Positions 11,516 through 22,260 of a stretch of 64,000 nucleotides of DNA are shown piece after piece. The notes under the pieces were generated by a model. The model saw nothing but the letters and a program-made list of their open reading frames with translations. It had not been told where the DNA came from and ran no database searches. The position numbers were made by a program, and so were the translations under genes. The stretch comes from Druceiella hillmani. Taxonomy: Eukaryota; Arthropoda; Insecta; Lepidoptera; Hepialidae. The stretch covers positions 9,770,001-9,834,000 of the forward strand of contig JAYKKI010000061.1 of NCBI GenBank assembly GCA_039881145.1, given 5' to 3'. Numbering within the stretch: position 1 is the stretch's first letter; every line of letters begins with the position of its first letter.

Positions 11516-14400
11516 TTGGGAACATATTAATATGCAATTACGGTTTGAAGACCTCCGTCACGAGTTTTAATAATAAGAAATTTCAATCTCACGTCAAGCT
11601 TGCAAGGATAAAAACAAAATAAAACTACCGTAGAAGCAGAAATTGCAGTAGCAGAGTTTCATGCACACTTAAGGATGTAAAGACATTTAAACATTCAAGG
11701 TTATGATCAAGAAAGGAAATTTTTTAAACTATTGCCAAAGAGTGTCCTTTTCAAACTATTATTTATATTTTATTTTTCACTATGTGAGTACATTGCTTAA
11801 TACTCTTATGTCTTTCAAAGGGCTAATTTCTCATGAATGTGTGTGGTTGGATTATTCGTAACTTTTGTATTATTTAGTTTTTGATTTTTTTATCTGGTTT
11901 TTTAAATATAGGGCCTTAGAAATTTAGAGCCTAATTGTAGCTTCCTGCGAAATACCGTTCTCGATATAGACCATGTATTACAGTGGAATCTAAGGATCCG
12001 TTTTGATGGTAAATGAAATTGTTGTGTTTTTAAATAAAAACAAGAAAAACAAGTTTTAACTTTATTTAGAGCGTTCTTATTAACGGTATTTAACACACCT
12101 ATGTAGGAAAAAAAATTGAAACACTCCCCCGAATATATCTCCCCCGTCATAAGATTTATTATATATTGAAATAATAATAACTACACAATTAGCATACAGG
12201 AATGTTCGAAAAAATATGCTTAATTCAAATTAATTGTTATAAAATGAAATCAGTTTCAATAACTGTGAAGATATTGTTTGAGTAACAAACTTATTTCTTT
12301 GTATGCTCGTATGTATTTCGCGAAGGTTAAAATTTGAATTCCACTCATGTTTCATCTTTCCTTATTTCTCATACTAAATAGTTTATTCTTCACCCACGTT
12401 CAATAGTAGACATAATATTGTAAAGTGACTAGATGGACAATATGTTATAAAGTATGTCTGGGTAAATACTTTTTATAGGTTATTCCAATTTACGCCGCAC
12501 AATAGGTTTTTGATACGTGCATTCATTCATGCGCTCATCGTTAATTTCAGTCCCATTAGCAGGTAGGTTCAATGCCACCTCCATCATTGTGAGTCCGTGG
12601 TATGATTAACAGTACAAACAAAAACAGTTGTACATGTAATATTATGTTTATTCCTAATTCGCGACTCGAAGCTATTTCCTCTTTGGTTCTACTGTTAGCA
12701 TCGGAGAAAAGATTAGAAGAATGGTGTTTAAGCGACGTATTACAAAAAAACTGCTTTTCATTTTTAATATGATAATTTAATACATTGGCATAACATAACG
12801 AAATTACAAAAAAAACATTTTGTTGCATCTTAGTGTTAATAAATTGTGAAAAAAAATCAAAATACATACCGTATAAAATATAGATCATTGGCAAAATCCA
12901 TATAGTTTTGGTATAAAAACAGCATTAAAAAAATAGGAGAAATAGCATATAAGAATAAAAATAGGATTCTTACATAAAGAAAATAAAAAAATAAATTCTT
13001 TAAAAGTTTTATTTAAATCACCGGACAAATGACAAACCTTGTATTTTTTTTATAAAATGTCAGGTTATTTTTCACATAGTTTGTAAATGCTATTCTACAG
13101 ATTTCTATGTATGAACCAACTAGATGAAACAAAATGCACATATTGTCCCGTTATATCCTTTATCCGTCCTGTTGTGTTCTAGAGACGTAATATATTAATC
13201 TATAAAGGGATCATTAAAAAAAACTACTTAAAACTAGAAAGAGCAAAATATACGTTCATTTTGACAACACAGAATGAATGTTAATGTTAGTTAAATATTT
13301 ATTTTTAATTCCTTTAAACAATGGCTATATATTAAAAAAATCGAACGTCATTGATTATTTGTGTAATTTTTTCTGAAGTTATTATGCACTGGCACATGAA
13401 AATATACCTAATATTTTCATGTGTTTTACAATTTTTAATACAATAAAAATATATATGAGCGTTGTTGAAGACAAATTTTTTTTTATGTTATGATTACAAA
13501 TTTTATTTTTTGTTCTAAAAATATTTTGTTTTAAAAAATTACTTTTTATTTCTGTAACACTAAGCGTCTTTTAGTCAGCCACATTTATTTTTTACCCCTG
13601 AAATGCAGGAATTTTTGTAATCACAGATTAATAAATAAATGTTGACTTCTCTAATAATATTTATTAAAATTCATATTATATTTATTTTTAAAGATTGTCA
13701 GCGACAATCCATACTTAATCGTCTTCGTAATTTGCATTATATTTTTTTATTTATTTAATATATACTTCATATTATTTTTATCTGCATATAATTCGGAATC
13801 ATTTCATATAATTTAGAATTATTATTTACTCGTGTTTTATATTTAAAAGTATAAAATTTTTATCGCAAAGTTCTCAGAAAAAAATGTTCTCATGTACAAT
13901 AACATTATCTTGCTTTTCACATTGATTATGAATACTTTGGAAACAATAAAGGTACACTGAAACACGTCTTGTTGGAAACAAGACACATTTACATTTTTTC
14001 AAAGTTATTCAAGTTTGTTCTTCAGATCTATTTTAATAACAAATTTATGTATTATTCAATCAGATTCGATCCTGAAATCATCTTTCGTCTTCGAAATTTT
14101 TTAAAATATTATTGCGTTATTGAGATTTTTCCAAGATAAACCCATCGTAGCATGTCCACTAATCCTTACATTATATTAAGTGATATTCGCAGATATATAC
14201 CTATTTCGAAAGTATATTTCATAATCGATTTGAAAATAAAATTTATTATTCGATACAAGAGGAAAATTTTGGTACAAAAACAACTTATATCTAAATCTAT
14301 ATTGTATACAAAAAAAATATATACAAAATTGTTGAAATATTTTTATATATAAACTTTCTTTATGTCGTTAACACCCCCAATCCGGAAGCAATTATGACGC
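11516..14400. other. Intergenic AT-rich DNA
   Basis: No motif, RNA gene or element was recognised. A 112-codon minus-strand frame at 12556-12894 is rich in Phe, Ile and Asn and has no family resemblance. A small hairpin, GTCTTGTT-gga-AACAAGAC, lies near 13965-13983. Confidence 0.5.
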
Positions 14401-14462
14401 AAATACCAAATTCCCTTTCACCAATTTTCCTTCACAAATCAAAGATACAAAGATACAAAGAT

Positions 14463-15047
14463 ATGCATGGACCAAAATTATTTCCTATTCGATAAAAATT
14501 GTTTCAACAAGTCAATGTCCTTGCAATGAGCTCCCCCCTCAGTACCCTTTTAGCCGAGTTATTTATGAACAATCTAAAAACCAACCTCTTAAACAGTAAA
14601 TTAGCGACCAATATATTATACTATTATAGATACGTTGATGACATCCTTATCTGCTGGAAAGGTACAAAGCGACAGTTAGACCAGTTTGTTAACTTTGCCA
14701 ACTCCCTACACAATAATATCAAATTCACTTTAGAAGTAGAATCCGATAATAAACTAAACTTTCTAGATATAACAATAGAACGCAAAAATAATAAACATAA
14801 ATTTAATATATTTAGAAAAGACACATTTACAGACTCCATAATTAATGGTCAATCTCAACACCCTTGGTCCCATAAGTTAGCAGCCTTCCATTCCATGATT
14901 CACAGAGCTTTAACCGTCCCTCTAGAAAAACCTAATTTAAGTAAAGAAATAAAAACTATAAAACAAATCGCAGTAAATAATAATTATGACCCATCAATTG
15001 TCACAAAACTGTACTATAATAAATTAAGAAAAATACTAATACAATAA
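14463..15047 (+). pseudogene. Penelope-type reverse transcriptase, C-terminal part
   Basis: The open frame from 14499 reads FQQVNVLAMSSPLSTLLAE, corresponding to the QxxGxxMGSPLSPxxA block of Penelope RT. It continues to YRYVDDILICWKG, where YVDD (14631-14642) carries the two catalytic aspartates. LNFLDITIE follows (NFLDLTI block), and then HPWSHKLAAFHSMIHRAL, the post-palm segment typical of this family. Upstream, a frame shifted by one base reads YFLFDKNCF (14475-14501), which belongs just before FQQ. A frameshift therefore lies near 14501, and the fingers region further upstream is absent. A stop at 15045-15047 separates this part from the endonuclease. The product would have copied element RNA at a nicked target. 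This copy cannot encode it. Confidence 0.9.
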
Positions 15048-15568
15048 ATATACCCGGTTGTACAAAATAATAATAATATTTACTATAAATCTATCCCATA
15101 CATAGGTAATGTATCACTTAAATTAGGAAAACTCTTAACTAATAATAAAAATGTATATAATGCAACATGTGCGTATAGTATTTTAAATAACTTGGGTAAA
15201 ACCCTTAATAATAAAAAAAAATAGATAAACATAAAAAGAGTGGTGTCTATAAACTTAAATGTAACGACTGTAATAGTGTATACATAGGTCAAAAAAAAGG
15301 AAGAGATTTTAATACAAGATATAAAGAACACATTGCCAGCTGGCGAAATAATAAACCAGACACATCTCACTTTGCTAAACATCTCATTGAAAATAATCAT
15401 CACCCCCATACTGATAATGCCCCCTATATATTACAAATAAATATAAAAGGTAATAAACTTAATATCCTAGAAACATTAGAAATAAACAGACATAAAAAAG
15501 ACACCAAGGTTAATATATTAAATGAACAACTAAATATAATATCATCACCCATACTTAATATCTTCTAG
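15048..15568 (+). pseudogene. Penelope GIY-YIG endonuclease domain
   Basis: After a linker in another frame (YKSIPYIGNVSLKLGKLL near 15083), a frameshift in a poly-A run near 15220 gives a frame reading GVYKLKCNDCNSVYIGQ (15242-15292). This is the GIY-YIG signature with Val in the first motif, and it carries a Cys pair between the motifs as in Penelope endonucleases. It continues with RYKEHIASWRNN (the catalytic Arg and the helix of the nuclease fold), then HFAKHLIENNH, and ends NIF-stop at 15568. In active elements this domain nicks the target for insertion. Here it is separated from the RT by stops, so the copy is inactive. Confidence 0.88.
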
Positions 15569-16035
15569 AAATAATATAATTAGACAACATTGATACTACA
15601 GTACTCTTCAAATCGCTTCAGCCCAAAAACACATATAAATATGTATAAGTAAAAGAAAAAAAAACATTATAATAAATAAATAAATATATGAATAAATAAC
15701 ACCGGAGATATGTAAAATTAATGTATTACCTTACTTTCAGATACCCTCGCTATTTTATAAATATATTATCGATAATAACTTCCATTTAATTTTATTACAT
15801 ACACCAGAACATTAGCATTATATAACCTCACATAATAACAACAATTGAATTAATTACCCTCACTAAAATACTGGTATATCGTATAACTCTCGGAAATATA
15901 ACAAACCTACACCTCGCCCCTGCAATAAACTCATTATCATAAGCAGTGGTAAAACCCACACAAACACGGCTTCCGCTATTGCGTTTGAATAATATAAATG
16001 GTGTTGGATGTTCCTAAGAGCTAATCTTTGCTAAT

Positions 16036-16080
16036 ATCCCACCTGAAGATGTTGTAATACAACGAAACCTAGGTCGGGGT
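16036..16080 (+). ncRNA. Hammerhead-ribozyme-like fold, Penelope 3' region, copy 1
   Basis: Core CTGAAGA (16043-16049) is followed by hairpin GTTGT-aat-ACAAC (stem II), GAAA, a minimal stem III ACC-ta-GGT, and C (predicted cleavage after 16075). The 3' strand of stem I (GGGG) pairs with the upstream CCAC, with one mismatch. The other copies have GTGG and pair perfectly. An extra T sits between the CUGANGA core and stem II. Minimal hammerheads are known from Penelope-like elements. The assignment here is by eye. Confidence 0.6.
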
Positions 16081-16497
16081 AAAAAAATTAAAGAAAGTAG
16101 AAATAATACTACATCACGTAGTTTCATTTAATTGTGAATAATGAATTTCTACAAAATTAACGCCAAATATATTCAATATTTAATTATTATAGTCAAAAGA
16201 TAACAAAATAATTTCAAAATGTAATTAAGGTGCTGAAACACCAAACACAGCATCAAAAAATAATACTATCGTCCTGAGGAAAAAGCAGTGGAAACAGCAG
16301 AAAGATAAAGAAAATATTCTGATTGTGTAATCAGGGTATTCATACACTAAAAAACAATATTACCATCATGAGGAATAAGTTGCATCATACATAACTACAC
16401 CCATGCCTATATTTAGAGTGTCAACCGTACACGATGATAAATACATCTGATATACCAGTCAAATACCAAGGTTCGTCCATCTTTTTAAATTGTGAAT

Positions 16498-16632
16498 TCA
16501 GCGAATACAAAAAGAGCATATTGGTATGAAAGCAAAATTATTTGAAGTGGATGAAACAGAAACAGTGGTGGCTATTCTAAGAAGGACCATTGTTTTTCTA
16601 CAAAAGCAGAATCGCAAGTTGGAACAGAAGTA
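16498..16632 (+). pseudogene. Copy B relic of the heptad-like open frame
   Basis: Matches the C-terminal half of the frame at 6902-7246 (HIGMKAKLFEVDETE, then TIVFLQKQNRKLEQK) and ends at a stop. The N-terminal part is not conserved. The protein is unknown. Confidence 0.3.
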
Positions 16633-16805
16633 GGGGGTAAACAGAGGATATAAACTACTCCCACCTTCCGCCCGGCTATTCTCAACCCCTCTGCCCAAAG
16701 ACCTATAACATCTCCTTCAAATAGAAGAAGCCATCGAAAATAATAATAATAGTGTCATCAATCATCAAACACTTCCACTCAATAAGATTAGAAATTATCC
16801 CTACG

Positions 16806-17080
16806 CAAAACATCTTTCCGCATCTCCATATTTTCTAGAATGTTTTCTGTAAACGTTCTAAATGACTCGAAACTTGGTCTATTCCCAACCAAGTCACGGT
16901 GACTAAAAGAACGAAGATTACAAGACGAGCAGGATGAATACAGTTGCGAGCTTGTGCTGTGAACTGAATGGATGTCTGCCGTCGAACTAAGCACGAGCGA
17001 CTCATCATGCCGTCTCGCGAGAACCGCTCGGGTACTTTTTTATGGGTGCACTCGAAAGCCGCAGGTAACCCATTCACCAT
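16806..17080 (-). other. Conserved hydrophobic, signal-peptide-like frame in copy B
   Basis: The minus-strand frame contains CIHPARLVIFVLLVTVTWLG, then SSHLERLQK, a basic flank followed by a 15-residue hydrophobic core like a signal peptide or membrane helix. The homologous + strand of copy C (30990-31230) reads CIHPAHIAIILLLVAVTWLG, then SCHLERLQK, so the hydrophobic pattern survives with conservative changes although upstream stops differ. No family is recognised. It may be a relic of a secreted-protein exon. Confidence 0.3.
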
Positions 17081-17876
17081 GATCTCACAAAAACCTCAAG
17101 AAAAATATTGAGCTATTTCTCAAAGCCATCTACAAAACGCCGCGGGTTCCCAACTTCAATATTTGGCGTATCTTATCCTTAGGCCTATATATTTCATTGC
17201 TTTTTTTATTTCCATACCAGTATTATCCTCAAGTATAGTCTTTTTGATCTTAAATTTAATGCATCTCTATGCATACACTTTAAGCAAAGTTATGTATTTT
17301 CGTAACTTTGAGAAATAGGAACTGTTTTTTGCAACCTATCAACCCCGATGGATCACGTATTAATCATATATTAAAAAACTGTACGTTTATGTATGTTCAT
17401 GATATGATTTATTATTAAATGGAAGTTATACTGCTACATAATACAATAACTCACTTGTACCAACATAAAAATAAGCACATTTTAATTTTCCATTTCATTA
17501 AATATGCGGAGATTAAGTCTTAATAATTGGATGTCATTAAAGCTATAGTTGCAAAGAGAAAACGCAATGCTATTAAAAATACACAATATCATGTATTATT
17601 TAGCACTACTCGCTTTAAATGTGAACTATACATAATTTCACAAAAATTAAAATAATAAATTATGTAAGGAACAAACGTATTAGAAACAACTGTTCCTAAA
17701 AAGTTATCATTATACGTATTTATATCTCATTTGCCAATAACTTCAATTATATTAGTTCTATTACGATAAAGGCATTATGATAGAACAACGAACACACACA
17801 TGTACGTCTTTAGTGCTATATTTTAAGACAATTTTCTTTAATGTTGTAAAAACAAGCAACTTTAGTTTTATATTTG

Positions 17877-17879
<3 letters not shown>

Positions 17880-17938
<59 letters not shown>
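17880..17938. repeat. (AT)n microsatellite, copy B
   Basis: About 59 bp of pure TA/AT. It is at the same position within the segmental repeat as the roughly 174-bp (AT)n tract at 30127 in copy C. Copy A has no tract at the equivalent site near 6145. Confidence 0.95.
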
Positions 17939-17945
<7 letters not shown>

Positions 17946-19379
17946 CATATTGCGTTTTGAATAACACTAATACGCGTTTTAGAGAAATTGTCTGTTGATA
18001 CCTATATAATAAGTAATAGTTTGAGTTAATTGATTAGGAAAATAGTTCAAAACCGGAATTATATATTTTTTATAACGACTATAAATCAGAAAAACTTAGC
18101 TAATATTTAGAGATAAGATTATTCACTTAGAAATATATTCAATTTTTTTTAAATTTTCATACATGCAGAAAACCAATTTTCACAGCAATCACACAAATTA
18201 AACACATGGATTTTAGATTACTTTTTTATTTACTGCTTCTTTTTCTTGATTTTTCTTTGAGTCTGCTTCTTCGTAGTTATTAAATTGTTATGTAGAAATA
18301 TTGGTTTCCAGAGAAATAGATATAGCAAAATTAAAAAAGTTGCTCTAAAAATATTACTTTTAAACACCATCAAAGAACAAAAAATAATATCTGAATGTTT
18401 TTAACATTTCCGAAAAACTCAGAAATCCAATTGACCTGTTTTCTTATATGCACGCTGACGTAATTTAAGAGAAGTCGCAAAGTGCACTTCAGCACAAAAG
18501 CACAAGCAAACGCATCAATAGATTTTCGCACTCAATTCGAAACGGGAAATAAAAAAATAAACATATAACAGGACAGGCTTCCAGTTCATTTACACATAAA
18601 AATAAAACCGTAAAATTGGCCGAGTTGTAAATTGAAGGCATTGAAGACACACAAAAAAAAAACAATTTATCGACACGTAATAAAAGTGATGCAATACAAA
18701 ATATTTCTTTGGAATTTTTGTCTGTCTTTTAGTGTTTGCTTGAATACATATTATTTGAAAACTACTAACCCAAATTAGACATTTTATTTAAATAAAGGGG
18801 GTTATTTGAAGTAACATTTAATTTTGATTTAATCTGAATTTTTTCACTCAATCGGAACATATTATTTAATATTTACAATTTAATATTCTCAAAAACTCAT
18901 TTGCATTAGTACAATAACAACAACGATGTGCTCAGGTACGATAATTCTATGCAGCATATGGATAGTAAATTGTATGCAAAATATAGAAATAAATCTATAG
19001 CAATATATAGAAAGAATCTATAGTATATCAATGAATACCGATAGATATATTTAAACTGGGTAATGAAAAGGGCACTACATATATTTTAAACCGGGTAATG
19101 AAAATTTCTACGTTATTTCGATATCGAACCATAATTTATATTTATTTGTCTGCAGTGTATTTCTATAATTAGAAAGTTACCAAATCCGATTTCCCACCGA
19201 GTATTATTCGTCACACAGTTGTATTTTATCAAAAACGATCAATAGTAGTAGTACTAGATACGCAAGTGTAAACATTTACTTGATTTTACTTGGTTTTTTA
19301 TAAATTTGACTTTCCTTTAATTTATGAGCTATCATTTATCAAGCGCAACAAGTCTGAAACATCCCAAAGTGATGAACAA

Positions 19380-19700
19380 ATATGTAGGTCGGATGGATTT
19401 CATTTTGCGATTGACTTAAGTAATATCTCAAAAAAACCTTCTTCATGCACCAAATATGTGCATCCAAGCATGTCACGATATTTAGCCGCCTAATGAAGAA
19501 AGACATTGTCTTGTAGAATCTAATAAAGATTGTGATAAGTATGAAATAACCTTTATATAATCTATTGAATTTGGGAGCTATAATCTATTGAATTTCTTAT
19601 GGCGTCACTGGGAACAGTTTTTGGAGTTTATTCCTTGAGAACCGTTTTTCGTATATAGTGCCCGGTATGAAATTTTATGAGGAGTAAAATCGAAGTTTAG
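19380..19700 (-). pseudogene. Possible ankyrin-repeat gene relic, copy B
   Basis: On the minus strand a frame reads ILQDNVFLH-stop-AAKYRDM, then YLVHEEGFFEILL. The matching copy C sequence (27280-27390, +) reads ILQDNVFLHYAAKYRDMIGL, then INLVHEGGSFEILL, which fits the ankyrin pattern xLHxAAxxxxxxxxxxLLxxGA. In this copy the Tyr codon is a stop. The flanks agree between copies, but no further repeats are readable. The match rests on one repeat and is tentative. Confidence 0.35.
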
Positions 19701-19805
19701 AGCGTACGAAGTTCAGAGCGGTAAAAAAATTAGCCGTTAGGTGGCCTCTCCGTGCAACATTTCTACATATTTTAGAGTGAAGTATCGATGTTTATTTGGC
19801 GTCGC

Positions 19806-19827
19806 ATGCGCAGTAAGTACTGCGCAT
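19806..19827. promoter_or_regulatory. Palindrome with NRF1/EWG-like core
   Basis: ATGCGCAGTA-ag-TACTGCGCAT is a perfect inverted repeat of 10-bp arms overlapping GCATGCGCA, close to the NRF1 (insect erect wing) recognition sequence. It lies about 170 bp upstream of an exon-like ATG...GTAAGT segment (19996-20040). It is absent from copy C, where this stretch is replaced next to a larger palindrome. The role is inferred only. Confidence 0.25.
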
Positions 19828-19995
19828 CAATCGTTAGCTAATTTCAGGCACACCTTTAATTGTCATATCAAATTATTTACTTAGAGTTATAAGCGTTGTT
19901 TGTCTCGGCTGAAAGTATTACATATCACAAAAGTAATAAAATTAATACAAGAATAAGAAACTACACCGAAACAGAGCGGACGTGAAAACGAAAAA

Positions 19996-20040
19996 ATGCC
20001 GAGATACCTACATATTGCTAGTGGTATTATTACTGAAAGG
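19996..20040 (+). other. Exon-like segment with strong splice donor
   Basis: A short frame, MPRYLHIASGIITER, ends exactly at AGG|GTAAGTAC, a near-consensus donor. The copy C counterpart (about 26767-26815, minus strand) conserves the donor and most of the sequence, but its ATG is ATA. It may be a relic first exon. The downstream exon could not be joined in phase. Confidence 0.25.
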
Positions 20041-20317
20041 GTAAGTACAGTCAAATGTTTACGTTTATAATGAAAATGGAATTTATTTTTTTATTGAAAT
20101 GTTCAACAATCAAGTTAAGGTCACGTAGATGTATAACAAAAAACAGAGTATAAAACTAGGCTATAACTCTAATTATGTACGCACAAAATAGTTAGAGTAT
20201 TAATGTATACATTTTCAAGGGTCACTTGTATTATTGAATATATAACAATAACAGTGTGACATACAAATGTTTCAAAATAATTTACCGAGTTTATAAACAG
20301 TATTATAAAAATCACTT

Positions 20318-20596
20318 AATTAAGACGACCCCTTATTCAAAAATAAATTCTTTAATCAACCTCTTCTACATTTAAAATCTGATCCGCGTCGTATATTCCG
20401 CATATTGGTTGATTTAGTAATTACAAATTTTTAAGCTCATGGATTGGACATGGATAATTCAGTTAGCATGCCAAAAGAATTATCGCATCTAGATAAAAAG
20501 CTGCAAAAACCTAAACTTTTTGAAACCTTCCAACGCACTGCAAATTCGAAGAACAAAATTATTATAATTGGAGAGAAGTACAATTTAAAAATCTGA
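20318..20596 (+). pseudogene. Coding-like block conserved between inverted arms, unknown protein
   Basis: One frame reads DDPLFKNKFFNQPLLHLKSD, then RRIFRILVDLV, then a stop, then HGLDMDNSVSMPKELSHLDK, and later FETFQRTANSKNKIIII, ending IGEKYNLKI-stop. Copy C (26239-26510, minus) keeps the same frame, the same internal stop and many third-position differences, with a frameshift after DMDNSIS. Lysine-rich heptad-like content is visible, but no family is recognised. It could be a decayed host exon or part of an unclassified mobile element. Confidence 0.3.
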
Positions 20597-21034
20597 AAGT
20601 AATGGAAAAGTAATTTCGCAGCCTATGGATTTGGTCAAAATCAATTAAACATTACAAATTCCAATAAAAAAACTATATATTATATACAAAAAACTATATA
20701 TTATAGTGATGTAAGATATAATTTGCTTACATACATATGTTTTGAAATATTTCAAGCAGAGGGAGGAAGATAATCATTTCACCGAAGTCAGATATCGGGC
20801 GTTTTTTCACCGAACGGTGCCGGCATGGTAGCGACCTGCACGGTACGGCGGCAAAGGCAGCAAAAATATATTAAAACATAAGCATATGAAAACAATAGAC
20901 ACAGCAGACCACGTAGCTAGTTGCCGCGTCGCATCCGTACCGACGCTGACAAACTTCCCACGGATGCCATGACGGCAGAAATACGTATGTATTATGTAAT
21001 ACATGAACTTCAGTTATTACTTATTCCTGGACAC

Positions 21035-21037
<3 letters not shown>

Positions 21038-21079
<42 letters not shown>
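21038..21079. repeat. (AT)n microsatellite
   Basis: About 42 bp of pure AT at the boundary of copy B and repeat X. Repeat X at 60.5 kb also starts with an (AT)n tract. Confidence 0.95.
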
Positions 21080-21087
<8 letters not shown>

Positions 21088-22260
21088 TTCGTATAAAACC
21101 ATTGTATTTACTTTTTTATTATCTTGCTTATACCACGCCAAGTGAAAACAGTTTAAGCTCGGTGAGTTTACTCTGCATACTCGTAAGTGGAGTGTACCCT
21201 TCACTACCTTCTGGCCTCATTTTACTCCGATTTCGTTGAAGAAAATATTTATGGTGTCTTTAGTGGAGTCAACATTTTAGAGACTTTTCTATTGGATCAT
21301 AATGAGACCTGTAACGTCGAAACTCAATTACGGCACTTGTACTGTTCTGTACTGAATTCTAAGGCATATTTTCATTTTCGATGGTCAAATTCTGGCTAAT
21401 TCCAACCAAATAAAAAACAATTGTCCTAGTTGGTAAATGAATGTCCGAGATTTGAGGTACAAAAAATACAGTCGAAACGAAAACCTCCTCCTTTTTTGAA
21501 GTCGGTTAATGAAAGAGAATTTATAAAGCAGAAAACGAGAACAAAAGAAAAGGAATTGTGATATTAAGAACGATTTTTTATTCCAAATCCTAAAATAAAA
21601 AGCACGATTGACGGAAAAAGTACTACTGTGTTGAAATATTCAAATCATCAACTTCAATTCATCAAGTGTGAAATCAAATTACAACAATGCGCGTTAATTA
21701 GTATCGTCATCCGTAGAGGATACATTCAATCGCCATCTGTTAGCACGTTCTTATAAATGTATATTCTATGGCTCTACTCTTTATCAATTTCTATAAAATA
21801 TTGTAAAAGAAAATAATTTCACGATTTCTAAAGAAAATTAATTTTAAAAATAATTTTTTTGACCAGAACTGTTCCCGACATGTGAATGTTGCATAAAATA
21901 TTATTTATATGAAATATTACATTTCCATCTTAGTGATTTTTAAATAAAATAGTAGTTACGTTCCGTAAATAAAATGGTAATAGTATTATGTAGTTGTAAG
22001 TGCATCGCGCAAGAATAATTGAACAGATTTTAGCAAAACTTCATAATCAAGGTTTAATAACTTACAGTTTTGGACTTTAGAGATTTTGTCACCATCAGTA
22101 GAAGGAACAAATTTGAAGATCTAGAAAGGTGTATTTTTCTCACGGAAAAGTGGCAAGTATTGGTAGTCTACAACATGTAGACAAACTGACGATTAGATGT
22201 AGCAAATATTCTTTAATCTTCATTTTCGATATCTTAGAAATAGCTCATTTTAAGTAAAGA
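21038..22260 (+). repeat. Dispersed repeat X, copy 1
   Basis: Matches 60529-61510 on the same strand. Shared anchors include GAATTTATAAAGCAGAAAAC (near 21518/61044), GAGTTTACTCTGCAT (near 21162), AATTTGAAG after the GTCACCATCAG/GTCATCATCTG block (near 22090/61315), and the tail ending in CTGACGA. The second copy lacks about 300 bp present here at 21570-21890. No gene is recognised inside. Confidence 0.7.

Larger units (their letters stand above)
14410..16174 (+). mobile_element. Penelope-like retroelement, 5'-truncated
   Basis: The body carries the diagnostic pair of Penelope-like elements: a reverse transcriptase with YVDD and, downstream, a GIY-YIG endonuclease. Only the C-terminal part of the RT is present, so this is a 5'-truncated copy, and the frame is broken at least three times. 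The 3' untranslated part (15569-16174) ends with a block shared with 35461-35622 and 42961-43119. That block contains a hammerhead-like fold and a fixed 3' terminus, CGCCAAATATATTCAAT. The element abuts the outer end of segmental copy B at 16175, so it apparently inserted at, or marks, that breakpoint. Confidence 0.9.
16175..20960 (-). repeat. Segmental repeat copy B (inverted arm)
   Basis: Read on the minus strand, this stretch matches 25866-31620 (copy C), including the 17300-17400 block (AACAGTTCCTATTTCTC), the (AT)n site at 17880, GTGCTTTTGTGCTGAAGTGC near 18490, GACAGACAAAAATTCCAAAG near 18710, CAGACAAATAAATATAAATT near 19140, and the GC-richer block near 20810-20960. The facing arm begins at 25866, so the pair forms an inverted repeat with arms of about 4.8-5.8 kb and a spacer of about 4.9 kb. 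The outer end coincides exactly with the 3' end of the Penelope element. Confidence 0.8.

Noticed and set aside
12556..12894. 112-codon minus frame
   Set aside because: Composition is that of AT-rich noncoding DNA. No motif and no copy elsewhere in the window.
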